Below, in pieces: positions 32,084 to 40,691 of a stretch of DNA of 64,000 nucleotides. The DNA is taken from NCBI GenBank assembly GCA_902589185.1, contig CACIRZ010000001.1:59873-123872 (forward strand). The letters run 5' to 3'. This DNA comes from an uncultured SAR116 cluster alpha proteobacterium. Lineage in GTDB: Bacteria; Pseudomonadota; Alphaproteobacteria; Puniceispirillales; Marisalimonadaceae. Within the stretch, counting starts at the first letter, position 1. Every line of letters begins with the position of its first letter. The position numbers were made by a program, and so were the translations under genes. Under the pieces are notes generated by a model. It did no database searches. It worked only from the letters and a program-made list of their open reading frames with translations, and was not told where the DNA came from.

Positions 32084-32470
32084 TTGGACATAGAACATTT
32101 GGTATTTGAAAATGGACCTAAAAGAGTTGGCCCCTTTAGTCATGCTGTTAAAGCTGGTGAATTTATTTTTATTACTGGACAAATGCCAACATTGCCAGAA
32201 AATCCTGACGTACTAGTCAGTAATGATGTTGAAAAGCAAACTCATCAAGTTATGAAAAATCTAATTAGTGTTTTAGATAATTGTGGCTCTTCTCTCGAGA
32301 GAGTAACTTTCGTAAGAGTGTATTTAGTTAACTTCCAAGACTTCGACAAAGTCAATAAAATTTATAAATCCTATTTCAATGAAGACAAACTTCCTGCTAG
32401 AACATGTATTGGTGTAACTGGACTTGCTGTAGGTGCTTCAGTTGAGATTGATCTTGTAGCAAAAGTTTAG
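32084..32470 (+). CDS. RidA/YjgF-family protein
   Basis: 128 aa trimeric enamine/imine deaminase family member. Signature parts: GPFSHAVKAGEFIFITGQMP, QTHQVMKNLISVLDNCGSSLERV and the C-terminal LPARTCIGVTGLAVGASVEIDLVA with the substrate-binding Arg. Translation begins at TTG with GGAG seven bases upstream. It precedes azlC by 17 bases on the same strand. Could detoxify enamines or act in a catabolic step. Confidence 0.9.
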   Translation: MDIEHLVFENGPKRVGPFSHAVKAGEFIFITGQMPTLPENPDVLVSNDVEKQTHQVMKNLISVLDNCGSSLERVTFVRVYLVNFQDFDKVNKIYKSYFNEDKLPARTCIGVTGLAVGASVEIDLVAKV

Positions 32471-32487
32471 ATAAGAAAAATTTGTCT

Positions 32488-33207
32488 ATGAAAAAAAAAT
32501 ATACCCCTTTTAAAAAAGGTATTTTTACTGGCTTTGGTTTCCCTGGCATAGGAATGAGCTCGGCAATGTTTGGATATGGTGTTTTTGCTGCAGAAGCAGG
32601 ACTAGATCTATATCTTTGTTTAGGTTCAGTTTTAATTTTATGGAGCATGCCTGGTATGGTTATTTTTGTGTCTCTTTTTTCAATAGGCACACCAATCTTC
32701 TTGCTATTTACTACTGTTTTATTGGCTAACATGAGACAATTTTTTTTGGTCTTATCTGGCCTTACATTAATGAATATTCACAAACATAAATTATCTTTTA
32801 TTACAAAATTATTTTGGGCTCACCTCATTAGTCCCACTGGTTGGGCTGAATTAACCAAAGTAAAAAATGAAATAGACGAAAAAGATTTATTTAAATTTTT
32901 TCAGGGTCTTAGTTTGGCATTGGTAATATTTAATTCAACTACAACAATTATTGGTTACAAATTATATAATTTTTTACCTAATGATATTGTTTCTATTCCC
33001 GTATTTATAATGCCATTATATTTAACTATCTTAATGCTAAGAGCTATTGAAATATATTACAGATTAGCAGTTGTTACTGGAGGTATTATCGGACCCCTTT
33101 TATTTCCATATATTGGTGATTGGAGTTTGATTGTTGCAGGATTAGTTGGCGGTTCCGTTGGCTTGATGATCAGTTATCTTTTGAATAAGGAAAAAATTAA
33201 TGTATGA
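32488..33207 (+). CDS. azlC: AzlC-family branched-chain amino acid exporter large subunit
   Basis: About 239 aa with multiple hydrophobic helices and the typical AzlC opening FKKGIFTGFGFPGIGMSSAMFGYG and LLANMRQFFLVLSGL. The ORF track begins at a TTG (32482); I choose the ATG two codons later. It overlaps azlD by 8 bases, the normal AzlCD arrangement for export of branched-chain or aromatic amino acids. Regulator not present nearby. Confidence 0.85.
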   Translation: MKKKYTPFKKGIFTGFGFPGIGMSSAMFGYGVFAAEAGLDLYLCLGSVLILWSMPGMVIFVSLFSIGTPIFLLFTTVLLANMRQFFLVLSGLTLMNIHKHKLSFITKLFWAHLISPTGWAELTKVKNEIDEKDLFKFFQGLSLALVIFNSTTTIIGYKLYNFLPNDIVSIPVFIMPLYLTILMLRAIEIYYRLAVVTGGIIGPLLFPYIGDWSLIVAGLVGGSVGLMISYLLNKEKINV

Positions 33208-33547
33208 GAATTCAATAATTATACCTGAAATAATCCCTTGGATAATGCTTTTAGTCGCTAGTTCAGGTATTTTTGTTTGGAGATTTTTAGGAGTAGTTTT
33301 ATCTAGTAAAATACAAAAAGACAGTTTTTTTGCAAAATGGATCAATGCTATTGCATTTGCTATGACTACAGCTTTAATGACTAGAATCATAATTTTCCCA
33401 ACAGGAGCGTTGGCCGAAACTGAATTGATTGAAAGAATAGCACCTTTTTTAATTGGTATAATTATATTTTTATTTTTCCCAAAAAAACCAATTTTTGGTT
33501 TAGCAATAGGAGTGCTCTTCTTTAGCGTTGGAATATTTATATCTTAG
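33200..33547 (+). CDS. azlD: AzlD-family small membrane subunit
   Basis: 115 aa with about four helices. Features fitting AzlD: an early Leu/Ile-rich helix, FVWRFLGVVLSSKIQKDSFFAKWINAIAFAMTTALMTR, and a terminal pair of hydrophobic helices. It starts inside azlC with AAGGA upstream, so translation is coupled. It ends 5 bases from the convergent acyl-CoA dehydrogenase gene. Confidence 0.8.
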   Translation: MYENSIIIPEIIPWIMLLVASSGIFVWRFLGVVLSSKIQKDSFFAKWINAIAFAMTTALMTRIIIFPTGALAETELIERIAPFLIGIIIFLFFPKKPIFGLAIGVLFFSVGIFIS

Positions 33548-33552
33548 ATATT

Positions 33553-34725
33553 TTAATCTTCAGTCACAAGTTGCTTAGCTATTATCAATTTTTGAAGCTC
33601 ATTAGTTCCCTCACCAATAGCCAACAAAGGAGAATCCCTATAATATCTCTCAATATTATACTCCGGCGAATACCCAAATCCGCCATGAATTCTCATTGCT
33701 TCTGTAGAGTTAAACAACGCCGTTTCAGTAGCAAAAAGCTTTGCCATTCCGGCTTGTAAATCTGATCTATTACCAGAATCATATGCCTTTGCAGCTTGTT
33801 CAGTTAATAATCTAGAAGCTTCAAGTTTCGTTGCCATCTCAGCTAATTTAATTTGAATTGCTTGGTGTTCACTAATTGGTTTTCCAAATGTCTTCCTTAT
33901 TTTTGAATATTCTATTGAATCTTCGAGAGAGGCCCTAGCTACACCAACACCACGTGCAGCTACATTAATTCTTCCTAATTCAAGACCCGCCAAAATTTGT
34001 TTGAGCCCTTTTCCTTCTATCTCACCAATCAAGTTAGAAGTTGGTACCTTTACATTTTCAAGTTGAACTTCTCCTGTATCAATTCCCCTGTAACCCAATT
34101 TTTTGAGTTTTCTTGATACGAATCCATCTTTCTTTTCAACGAGAATTAAACTCATACCTTTATGGGCTGGTTGAATTTCAGTATTCGTTTTTACTAAAAC
34201 AGCTAAAATAGTTCCTTGAACTGAATTTGTAATCCATGTTTTTGTACCATCAATAATATATTCATTCCCAACTTTTTTTGCTTTGGTTTTTATTGATTGA
34301 AGGTCAGTACCACAATCTGGTTCCGTCAGTGCTATACCACCTCTTATTTCTCCAGTTGCAAACTTAGGAAGATAATATCTCTTCATCTCTTCAGTGCCAA
34401 ATCTTTCTACAGCAGCACACATTATAAGATGAGAATTAAATATACCAGAAACTGACATCCATACAGCAGACACATTTTCTACTATTTTTGAGTAAGTAAC
34501 TGCTGACAAACCTAAACCACCATACTCAGGAGAAATTGTAGCACCAAAGAGACCTAAATCTGCCATTTTATCAGCAATATCTTGTGGATATTTATCTTCT
34601 GACTCAAATTCTTTTACATAAGGCTTAACGTCTTTTTCTAAGAATTTATTTACAGTTTCTATTATTAAATTATCTTCAGAGTCTGATTTTTCATTTTCAA
34701 CTTCAATTATTTTATGTTCATTCAT
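33553..34725 (-). CDS. Acyl-CoA dehydrogenase
   Basis: FAD-dependent acyl-CoA dehydrogenase of 390 aa. The family signatures GGIALTEPDCGTDLQ and RIHGGFGYSPEYNIERYYRDSPLL are clear, the latter including the usual C-terminal FAD-contacting helix; the TWITNS segment lies between. LAIGEGTNELQKLIIA closes the protein, the region where many acyl-CoA dehydrogenases carry their catalytic Glu. GGAG precedes the ATG. It is 21 bases downstream of an MmgE/PrpD gene on the same strand, so the two probably form an operon beside the CoA-ester lyase cluster. Confidence 0.9.
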   Translation of the reverse strand: MNEHKIIEVENEKSDSEDNLIIETVNKFLEKDVKPYVKEFESEDKYPQDIADKMADLGLFGATISPEYGGLGLSAVTYSKIVENVSAVWMSVSGIFNSHLIMCAAVERFGTEEMKRYYLPKFATGEIRGGIALTEPDCGTDLQSIKTKAKKVGNEYIIDGTKTWITNSVQGTILAVLVKTNTEIQPAHKGMSLILVEKKDGFVSRKLKKLGYRGIDTGEVQLENVKVPTSNLIGEIEGKGLKQILAGLELGRINVAARGVGVARASLEDSIEYSKIRKTFGKPISEHQAIQIKLAEMATKLEASRLLTEQAAKAYDSGNRSDLQAGMAKLFATETALFNSTEAMRIHGGFGYSPEYNIERYYRDSPLLAIGEGTNELQKLIIAKQLVTED

Positions 34726-34746
34726 TAATATCTCCTAAAACAATTA

Positions 34747-36129
34747 TTATAGATCTATCTGACTATACTCAAATATTGAATTGACATTATTTGATTGATC
34801 GATTTTAAGCATTAAATCTGTCAACTGGTTAACTCTTTCATTTGATAAATATGGCTCCGTTAAACCTTTAAACTTTGATATAAATTCTTCGTCTTTCATA
34901 AAGTTTTCTGGTTCTCCTTTTGGAATCTTTACAAACTTTTCATAAGTCTTTCCTTTTACCACCATTTTTACCTTTGCACTCATAAATTCTGGACAACACT
35001 TTTCAGCATCTTTATCAGGATTTACTTTTATTTTGTTACACAGCGCTAATGTATCACTGTTATTTAAGTGATCTTTATAATCATCCCACTTTAATCCACC
35101 ACTTTTGGCCGCAACGGCTGCACAAAAAGGCATTGAAAATTGCCCATCAACAATACTTTTTGGATTTTGTTTATCCTCTAAAGGATAACCAATTATATTC
35201 ATTGCTGTTTTGGACAGGCCAATATCAATATCATCTAAATCATCAATGGAAAAATCTAATTCTTTTTTTAGATCTATTATACCATCAATTGCTGCATGAC
35301 TATATCTACAAGAAGGATAAGGTTTTACTCCCAAGTTAAGTGTTTCAAATTTATTTCCTAAACCGTCTAATGCTTTTTTTGTGTCTCCTCCTGAAGCATA
35401 TGCATGTAGATAACCCCACTGACCCTCAAAAGCTTTAGAAGGACCTTTGAAACCTTCCGCCGCCATTGTTGCACAATTTAGACCGTTCTGTGCAGCTTGT
35501 CCTACATGCGATCTTTTTGTCCACGCACCATCTGTTAAAAATTGCATAGATCCAGCTGATTGACTTAGGGCTATCCCAAATGCAGAAACAAACTGATCTT
35601 TGGTCAAGTCCATAAGATAGCCAGCTGAAGCTACGGCACCAAACACACCACATGTAGCAGTTGGATGAAATCCTTTTTTATAATGTGCTGACGAGCCTCC
35701 AGCTAATCCTAGTCTTATTTGTATTTCATAACCAGCAACACATGCTGTTATTAACTCTTGTCCTGATGATTTATTCATTTGTGCTGCAGCCAAGGCAGCA
35801 GAAAGTATTGGGGCACTGGAATGTAAAGAGGCTTCAGCATGAGTGTCATCAAAATCAAGAGAATGAGCTAAAGTTCCATTAAGTAGAGCGGCTGCACTTG
35901 GAGAGTAACTATTTTTATCTGAAAAAACTTGGCAACTTCCATTACTCATTTCTAATCTATCGATTGCTGCGACTAAACTAGCAGTTGATTCTGCATCATG
36001 TCTTGCTCGTATTATTATTCCAACAGTATCAAGAATTAACAATTTTGTTCTTTTTATAACGTCTGGAGATAAATTTTCGTATCTAATTTCAGTACAAAAC
36101 TCAGCGAACTTTTCGGTCATATTTTCCAT
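34747..36129 (-). CDS. MmgE/PrpD family protein (first of three)
   Basis: 460 aa, two-domain all-helical plus alpha/beta fold of the 2-methylcitrate dehydratase / cis-aconitate decarboxylase / iminodisuccinate epimerase family. Typical segments are LILDTVGIIIRARHDAES, NGTLAHSLDFDDTHAEASLHSSAPILSAALAAA, GFHPTATCGVFGA and KPYPSCRYSHAAIDG. The ASLHSSAP loop lies at the family active site. GGGGAG precedes the ATG. It shares its strand with the downstream acyl-CoA dehydrogenase. The exact reaction (dehydration, decarboxylation or isomerisation of a tri- or dicarboxylate) is not predictable. Confidence 0.88.
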   Translation of the reverse strand: MENMTEKFAEFCTEIRYENLSPDVIKRTKLLILDTVGIIIRARHDAESTASLVAAIDRLEMSNGSCQVFSDKNSYSPSAAALLNGTLAHSLDFDDTHAEASLHSSAPILSAALAAAQMNKSSGQELITACVAGYEIQIRLGLAGGSSAHYKKGFHPTATCGVFGAVASAGYLMDLTKDQFVSAFGIALSQSAGSMQFLTDGAWTKRSHVGQAAQNGLNCATMAAEGFKGPSKAFEGQWGYLHAYASGGDTKKALDGLGNKFETLNLGVKPYPSCRYSHAAIDGIIDLKKELDFSIDDLDDIDIGLSKTAMNIIGYPLEDKQNPKSIVDGQFSMPFCAAVAAKSGGLKWDDYKDHLNNSDTLALCNKIKVNPDKDAEKCCPEFMSAKVKMVVKGKTYEKFVKIPKGEPENFMKDEEFISKFKGLTEPYLSNERVNQLTDLMLKIDQSNNVNSIFEYSQIDL

Positions 36130-36234
36130 TTATTTCTCCCCAAAATATATTGAAAAGGTTAAACTAAAATTTCATTTTACAAAACTAAAAAATAATCATT
36201 AAGATATCTTATTAAAATCAAATGAGAAAACACC

Positions 36235-37509
36235 ATGACAAATCCTTATGAATTAACTGCAACTGATGCAATTAAACTAATTCGTAACAATAAATTATCA
36301 AGGTATGAGTGGGTACAAAGTTGCTTCGAAAGAATTCGTGAAAAAGAAGATCTTGTAAAAGCTTGGGTGCACTTGGATGAAGAAAGAGCTCTAGAAAAAG
36401 CCAAGCAGCTAGATAATGAAAATAATGTATCAAAGCTTGGAATTCCATTCGGAATTAAAGATATTATTGATGCAAGTAATATACCCACTGGATTTGGAAC
36501 TAATTTTTATCAAAATAATATTCCTATGAGAGATGCTGCTTCGGTAGCTGTTGCAAAACAATCAGGATGTATTTTTATTGGAAAAACTGTATCTACTGAA
36601 TTAGGACATAGAGCTCCTGGATTAACAACAAACCCACATAATAAAGATTTTACACCTGGTGGCTCAAGTTCTGGATCAGCTGCCGCTGTAGCATCTATGA
36701 TGGCACCAGTTTGTTTTGGCACTCAAACAACTGGATCGGTAATAAGACCTGCAGCGTACTGTGGCATTATTGGGTATAAACCATCCTATGGTGATTTTGA
36801 TAAATCAGGCATTCTACCAAACTCTCCATCAATTGACACTTTAGGACTGATGTCTAGGTCAGTAGAGGATATTACACTTTTTCGATCAATCCTTCTCGAA
36901 GAAGAATTAGTTTCAATAAAAAAAGTAGATTTAAGTAAAATTAAAATTGGATTTGTTAGGACACCGCACTGGGAAAAAACTGATGATTCTACAAAGGAAG
37001 CTCTTGAGCATTTTATTAACTCACTTCGTTCAAACAAATTAAATGTAATTGATTTAGAAATTGATAAACTTATTTCAAATTCTGATAAACTCCATTTAGA
37101 TATAAGTGGATATGAATTTAAAAGATCAATATCTCATGAAAGATTTAATTATTATGATCAATTAAGTGACCAATTGAGGAATGGCAGGCTTAGTGATGGA
37201 TATCAAGTAAGTAATAAAAATTACCAATTAGCTCTAAAAGACTTGTCAATTTTAAAAAATCAAATTGATGCTGTATTTGAACAAACTGACTTAATAATTA
37301 CACCTAGCGCCCCTGGAGAAGCACTAAGAGGATTAGAATATACTGGTTCGCCAATATTTAATACAACGTGGTCTCTTAATGGAAATCCATGCATAACCTT
37401 GCCTCTATTTAAGGGAAAACAAGAATTACCAATCGGGTGTCAGCTGGTTACGAAATTTGGAAACGATGATCAACTTCTAAATTATGCAAAAACCTTTTTA
37501 GAACTTTAA
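36235..37509 (+). CDS. Amidase-signature family hydrolase
   Basis: Third amidase, 424 aa. Triad residues: Lys in GIKDIID, Ser in TPGGSSSGSAAAVA, and the nucleophile in TQTTGSVIRPAAYCG. The nucleophile loop is TTGS, not the commoner GGS. C-terminal LNGNPCITLPLF is typical. It is isolated on the plus strand between the MmgE/PrpD-acyl-CoA dehydrogenase pair and the TRAP operon, and its stop interlocks with that of dctM at TTAA. Confidence 0.87.
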   Translation: MTNPYELTATDAIKLIRNNKLSRYEWVQSCFERIREKEDLVKAWVHLDEERALEKAKQLDNENNVSKLGIPFGIKDIIDASNIPTGFGTNFYQNNIPMRDAASVAVAKQSGCIFIGKTVSTELGHRAPGLTTNPHNKDFTPGGSSSGSAAAVASMMAPVCFGTQTTGSVIRPAAYCGIIGYKPSYGDFDKSGILPNSPSIDTLGLMSRSVEDITLFRSILLEEELVSIKKVDLSKIKIGFVRTPHWEKTDDSTKEALEHFINSLRSNKLNVIDLEIDKLISNSDKLHLDISGYEFKRSISHERFNYYDQLSDQLRNGRLSDGYQVSNKNYQLALKDLSILKNQIDAVFEQTDLIITPSAPGEALRGLEYTGSPIFNTTWSLNGNPCITLPLFKGKQELPIGCQLVTKFGNDDQLLNYAKTFLEL

Positions 37510-38789
37510 TTAAAATGAGACACTACTAATAGTTCTGGAAGGGTAAGTGCCAACGCAGGAAATAGAAGCACTATAATTAATACAACTGTATCAGATATGC
37601 AAAACGGAAATGATCCTTTTATTACGGTGGTAACTGGTAACCCTGTTACTCCACTAACAGCAAACAAGTTTAAACCAACAGGCGGAATAACACTTCCTAT
37701 CTCTATGCATAGTGCAGTTAAAATTCCTAAATGTATTGGATCTACTCCAAGAGCTAACGCTACTGGAAAATATATAGGAACTGTTAGAACTAATATTGCA
37801 ACACCAGTTAAGAACATTGATAAGAATAATAGAGATCCCATTAATGCAAAGAGAAACCCTATTCTACTCAGACCCAATTCACCTGCCCACTCCGCTATCA
37901 TCTGAGGCCAACCCATATTAGCCAAATAGAATTGGAAGATACCCACACAACCTAATAAGAAAAACACAACTGCTGTGAGGTTCATTGTCCTTAAAGTTGT
38001 AGGCATTAATTCTTTAGTAAAAGTTTTCCTTTTAAAAATGAGTCCATAAAAAAGAGCATAACTGGCAGCTGCTGCTCCTGCTTCCGTTGGTGTAAATAAA
38101 CCACCGTATAATCCACCAAGAATAATAACTGGCATTAATAAAGCAGGTAATGCTTCTTTAAATGAGAGCCAAACTTCACATAGATCAAAATTACCTCTAG
38201 GTAACTTGATAAATAAAGAAACACTCACGATTATGACGGCGTCACTCATTGCAAGCATTAGTCCAGGAATAACCCCAGCAAAGAAAAGATCTACAATAGA
38301 CATTTCAGTAATAACACCAAATAAAATTAGGGTAATACTAGGTGGTATTAAAAGAGCAATTCCTCCTGCTGAAGCAATTACACCAGCTGCCATCCATACC
38401 GGATATCCTCTTTTTACAAGCTCAGGATATGCTATCACACTCATTGCAGCAGCCATTGCCGTGGATGAGCCAGAAATAGCACCAAATAAAACTGCAGATA
38501 ATAAAGTTGCATAAGCAAATCCACCTGGGACCCAGCCCACTAATGCGTCAGCAAACTTAAACAAACTGGCAACCAAACCTGTTTTTTCCATCAAAAAACC
38601 TGCAAAAATAAAAAATGGAATAGCTACTAACGTGTACTTTGTTAAGAAACTAAAAAAAGCTTCAAACAAAGTGGAATAGGTTAAAAAATCGTCAAACAGA
38701 ACTAAAAGAGCTGTAGCTCCAGCTAATGCTATACCGATAGGTGCTCCAGCAAATAAAAGAGCAAATAAAGATCCTCCGAGACCCCACAT
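37506..38789 (-). CDS. dctM: TRAP transporter large permease (DctM)
   Basis: 427 aa with about 12 helices. The N-terminal GAPIGIALAGATALLVLF, the KYTLVAIPFFIFAGFLME segment and the VIPPVGLNLFAVSGVTG loop are standard DctM parts. It drives Na+- or H+-coupled uptake together with the DctP binding protein and DctQ. It follows dctQ by 22 bases. Context with CoA transferases and lyase suggests a dicarboxylate substrate. Confidence 0.93.
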   Translation of the reverse strand: MWGLGGSLFALLFAGAPIGIALAGATALLVLFDDFLTYSTLFEAFFSFLTKYTLVAIPFFIFAGFLMEKTGLVASLFKFADALVGWVPGGFAYATLLSAVLFGAISGSSTAMAAAMSVIAYPELVKRGYPVWMAAGVIASAGGIALLIPPSITLILFGVITEMSIVDLFFAGVIPGLMLAMSDAVIIVSVSLFIKLPRGNFDLCEVWLSFKEALPALLMPVIILGGLYGGLFTPTEAGAAAASYALFYGLIFKRKTFTKELMPTTLRTMNLTAVVFFLLGCVGIFQFYLANMGWPQMIAEWAGELGLSRIGFLFALMGSLLFLSMFLTGVAILVLTVPIYFPVALALGVDPIHLGILTALCIEIGSVIPPVGLNLFAVSGVTGLPVTTVIKGSFPFCISDTVVLIIVLLFPALALTLPELLVVSHFN

Positions 38790-38811
38790 AATAAATTCCT
38801 ATCTAAATAAA

Positions 38812-39363
38812 TTAAACATCAGTAGCCACCTCTACTTCAGCAGTAAAATGGTCACCTTTAATATAACTATGAATATCTTCTATAAACTGAAGACATGCTA
38901 CTAACGACATAAGCCCCATTCCTAGAGCCAAAATAAAATAAAATGGCCACATAAATAAAAACAAACTTTCTGTTCTTTCACCAAGTTGTATTGAATATTC
39001 AATTGTTGAATAAGCAGTAAAAGTTAATGACCCTGTAAATATAGAAATGAATAAAGATACAAATATCTTGCATAAACCTACAGTCCTGTAAAAACCTTTT
39101 GCATTTAAAAGTTGTAAAACAGCGCTCATAACTAAATGATTTCTGTTTATTTGAGTAACACAAATATAAAAGGCAACAGAAGAAACCATCATATAGATGA
39201 CGGCATCTTGACCCCATTCAAAAACAACACCAAAAATATATCTTCTAATGATTTCAGCTAAGGCAAAGAGTGTAACAGCAATCATTAAAAATGCGGAACA
39301 ATTACCTAAAGTAAATGTTATAATATCCTGTATCTTGTGTGAGATTTTATAAAAATTTTTCAT
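38812..39363 (-). CDS. dctQ: TRAP transporter small permease (DctQ)
   Basis: 183 aa with four predicted helices, the standard DctQ topology (ALAEIIRRYIFGVVFEWGQDAVIYMM, then a final pair). It starts just after a terminator-like hairpin that separates it from dctP, with a weak ribosome site. It probably requires read-through from dctP. Confidence 0.88.
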   Translation of the reverse strand: MKNFYKISHKIQDIITFTLGNCSAFLMIAVTLFALAEIIRRYIFGVVFEWGQDAVIYMMVSSVAFYICVTQINRNHLVMSAVLQLLNAKGFYRTVGLCKIFVSLFISIFTGSLTFTAYSTIEYSIQLGERTESLFLFMWPFYFILALGMGLMSLVACLQFIEDIHSYIKGDHFTAEVEVATDV

Positions 39364-39374
39364 GACTTATATAA

Positions 39375-39406
39375 AAAAAGGTCTGACGATTAAGCCAGAC
39401 CTTTTT
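39375..39406 (-). terminator. Strong hairpin-T-run between dctP and dctQ (attenuating terminator)
   Basis: A perfect 11-bp stem AAAAAGGTCTG / CAGACCTTTTT with a 10-base loop lies in the 50-base gap between dctP and dctQ. On the minus strand it is followed by seven T residues, the form of a rho-independent terminator. Placed inside the transport operon it should end most transcripts after the binding-protein gene, letting only some read into dctQM. Confidence 0.8.
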
Positions 39407-39413
39407 AAAAAAA

Positions 39414-40583
39414 TTATTTTCTTGCTTTCTTTTTGTATAGAGCAGTACCTTTACCAAACTTGGCAAAGTCTGCAGCGAAAGCTGTACAATCAGTTTTTTC
39501 TAGCTGACTTGAACCCATTGGATTAGCAGCAACTAGAGCTTTAGCTTCAGAGGTAAACTGATCAACTAATTTATCTCCAGCATCATCTACCTTTGATTTA
39601 ATCCAGTTGTTAGTTGCACCACCTTCTTTAGCTTGTAAAACACCAGCTTCTTTTGGGCTCATAACGTAGATACCAGGCTTAGATTTGTCTGTAACCTTAT
39701 ACTTATCAACTAATCTTTTATCATTACAAAAGTTAATAGCCTTTTGGTAAGGGATAAAATCATTCAAGATAATATCTGTTAAAACAGCCTGTTGCTTTTT
39801 ATCTAATGTAGCCCACCATTTGTTAGATGCACCGATCCAATAATAGTCACCTACAATACCGTTAATACCAGCAACTGTAAAATATGGAGCTTGTTCTTTA
39901 GTAGCATTAAAACCACCTAAACTTGTAAGCAATCCGTCAATAACACCTGTTTGAAGAGCTGGTGGAACGTCTCCAAAAGCCATTGTAGTTGGGTTTGCAC
40001 CTAAAGCACCTAGTAATGCATTTTCTGCAGGTCCCATACTTCTAACTTTCTTACCAGAAAAGTCACCAGGAACTAGCATTCTACTTTTAACAGCACCAGC
40101 ACCCATATACATACTTAAATGACCTGATCCAAAAATTGTAATTCCATGCTTATCATTGAATACCTTTCTCAATGTAGCAAATGTTTTTGTTCCATCAAGT
40201 CCTTGAATAGCGCCAGGTGAAGTTAACTTTCCAGCTCCAACAATAGTATTTGCATAAGGCTCAACACTAGAAGTTTTTCCAAACTGTCCAGTCATCATCT
40301 CAAGGTTACCCTTTGTTAAAGCTTGAGTACCTTTTGGAACATTGTATAGGGATTTTGCCCAATAAATTTGAACCTTACTTCCAGGAATTCTTCTTTCTAC
40401 TTCCTCAGCAAAACGCATTTCTGCAATTGCTGCAGGATGTGGCGGACCAGAATGGTCAGAAGCCCAACGCATTTTAATAGGCTTTACTTTATGTCCATCA
40501 GCTAAAGCTAAGTTAGTTCCAGCTGCGAACGTTAGTGCAACTGCACCAGCTACACCAACTAATGATAATTTATTTAATTTCAT
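39414..40583 (-). CDS. dctP: TRAP transporter solute-binding protein (DctP family)
   Basis: 389 aa periplasmic receptor. It begins with a signal peptide (MKLNKLSLVGVAGAVAL...TNLALADG), followed by the mature DctP fold with MRWASDHSGPPHPAAIAEM, KVRSMGPAENALLGALGANPTTM and QTGVIDGLLTSLGGF. It is longer than the usual 330 aa owing to insertions, and carries a C-terminal Cys-containing tail. GGAGG precedes the ATG. It is the first gene of dctPQM. The binding pocket cannot be read to a substrate; the neighbouring genes favour a C4/C5 dicarboxylate. Confidence 0.92.
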   Translation of the reverse strand: MKLNKLSLVGVAGAVALTFAAGTNLALADGHKVKPIKMRWASDHSGPPHPAAIAEMRFAEEVERRIPGSKVQIYWAKSLYNVPKGTQALTKGNLEMMTGQFGKTSSVEPYANTIVGAGKLTSPGAIQGLDGTKTFATLRKVFNDKHGITIFGSGHLSMYMGAGAVKSRMLVPGDFSGKKVRSMGPAENALLGALGANPTTMAFGDVPPALQTGVIDGLLTSLGGFNATKEQAPYFTVAGINGIVGDYYWIGASNKWWATLDKKQQAVLTDIILNDFIPYQKAINFCNDKRLVDKYKVTDKSKPGIYVMSPKEAGVLQAKEGGATNNWIKSKVDDAGDKLVDQFTSEAKALVAANPMGSSQLEKTDCTAFAADFAKFGKGTALYKKKARK

Positions 40584-40629
40584 TAAATTTCCTCCAAATA
40601 TTTAGAATCACAAACTATAACGATATGCT

Positions 40630-40647
40630 TTTAAGGTAAACCTTTAA
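40630..40647. promoter_or_regulatory. Dyad upstream of dctP (candidate operator)
   Basis: TTTAAGGTAAACCTTTAA is an inverted repeat with a perfect core AAGGT-AA-ACCTT and one mismatch in the flanks. It lies about 50-65 bases before the dctP start in the gap to the CoA transferase gene. No regulator is adjacent, so its role is speculative. Confidence 0.25.
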
Positions 40648-40691
40648 TTGAAATAAATCCTATAATTTAGTTAATATGTTATGTAATTTAT

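Noticed and set aside
35049-35882. ORFs of other frames inside the MmgE/PrpD gene
   Set aside because: They overlap fully with a conserved protein and show biased, nonsensical composition.
37597-38514. Plus-strand ORFs over dctM
   Set aside because: Antisense of transmembrane helices commonly leaves open frames; no start signals.
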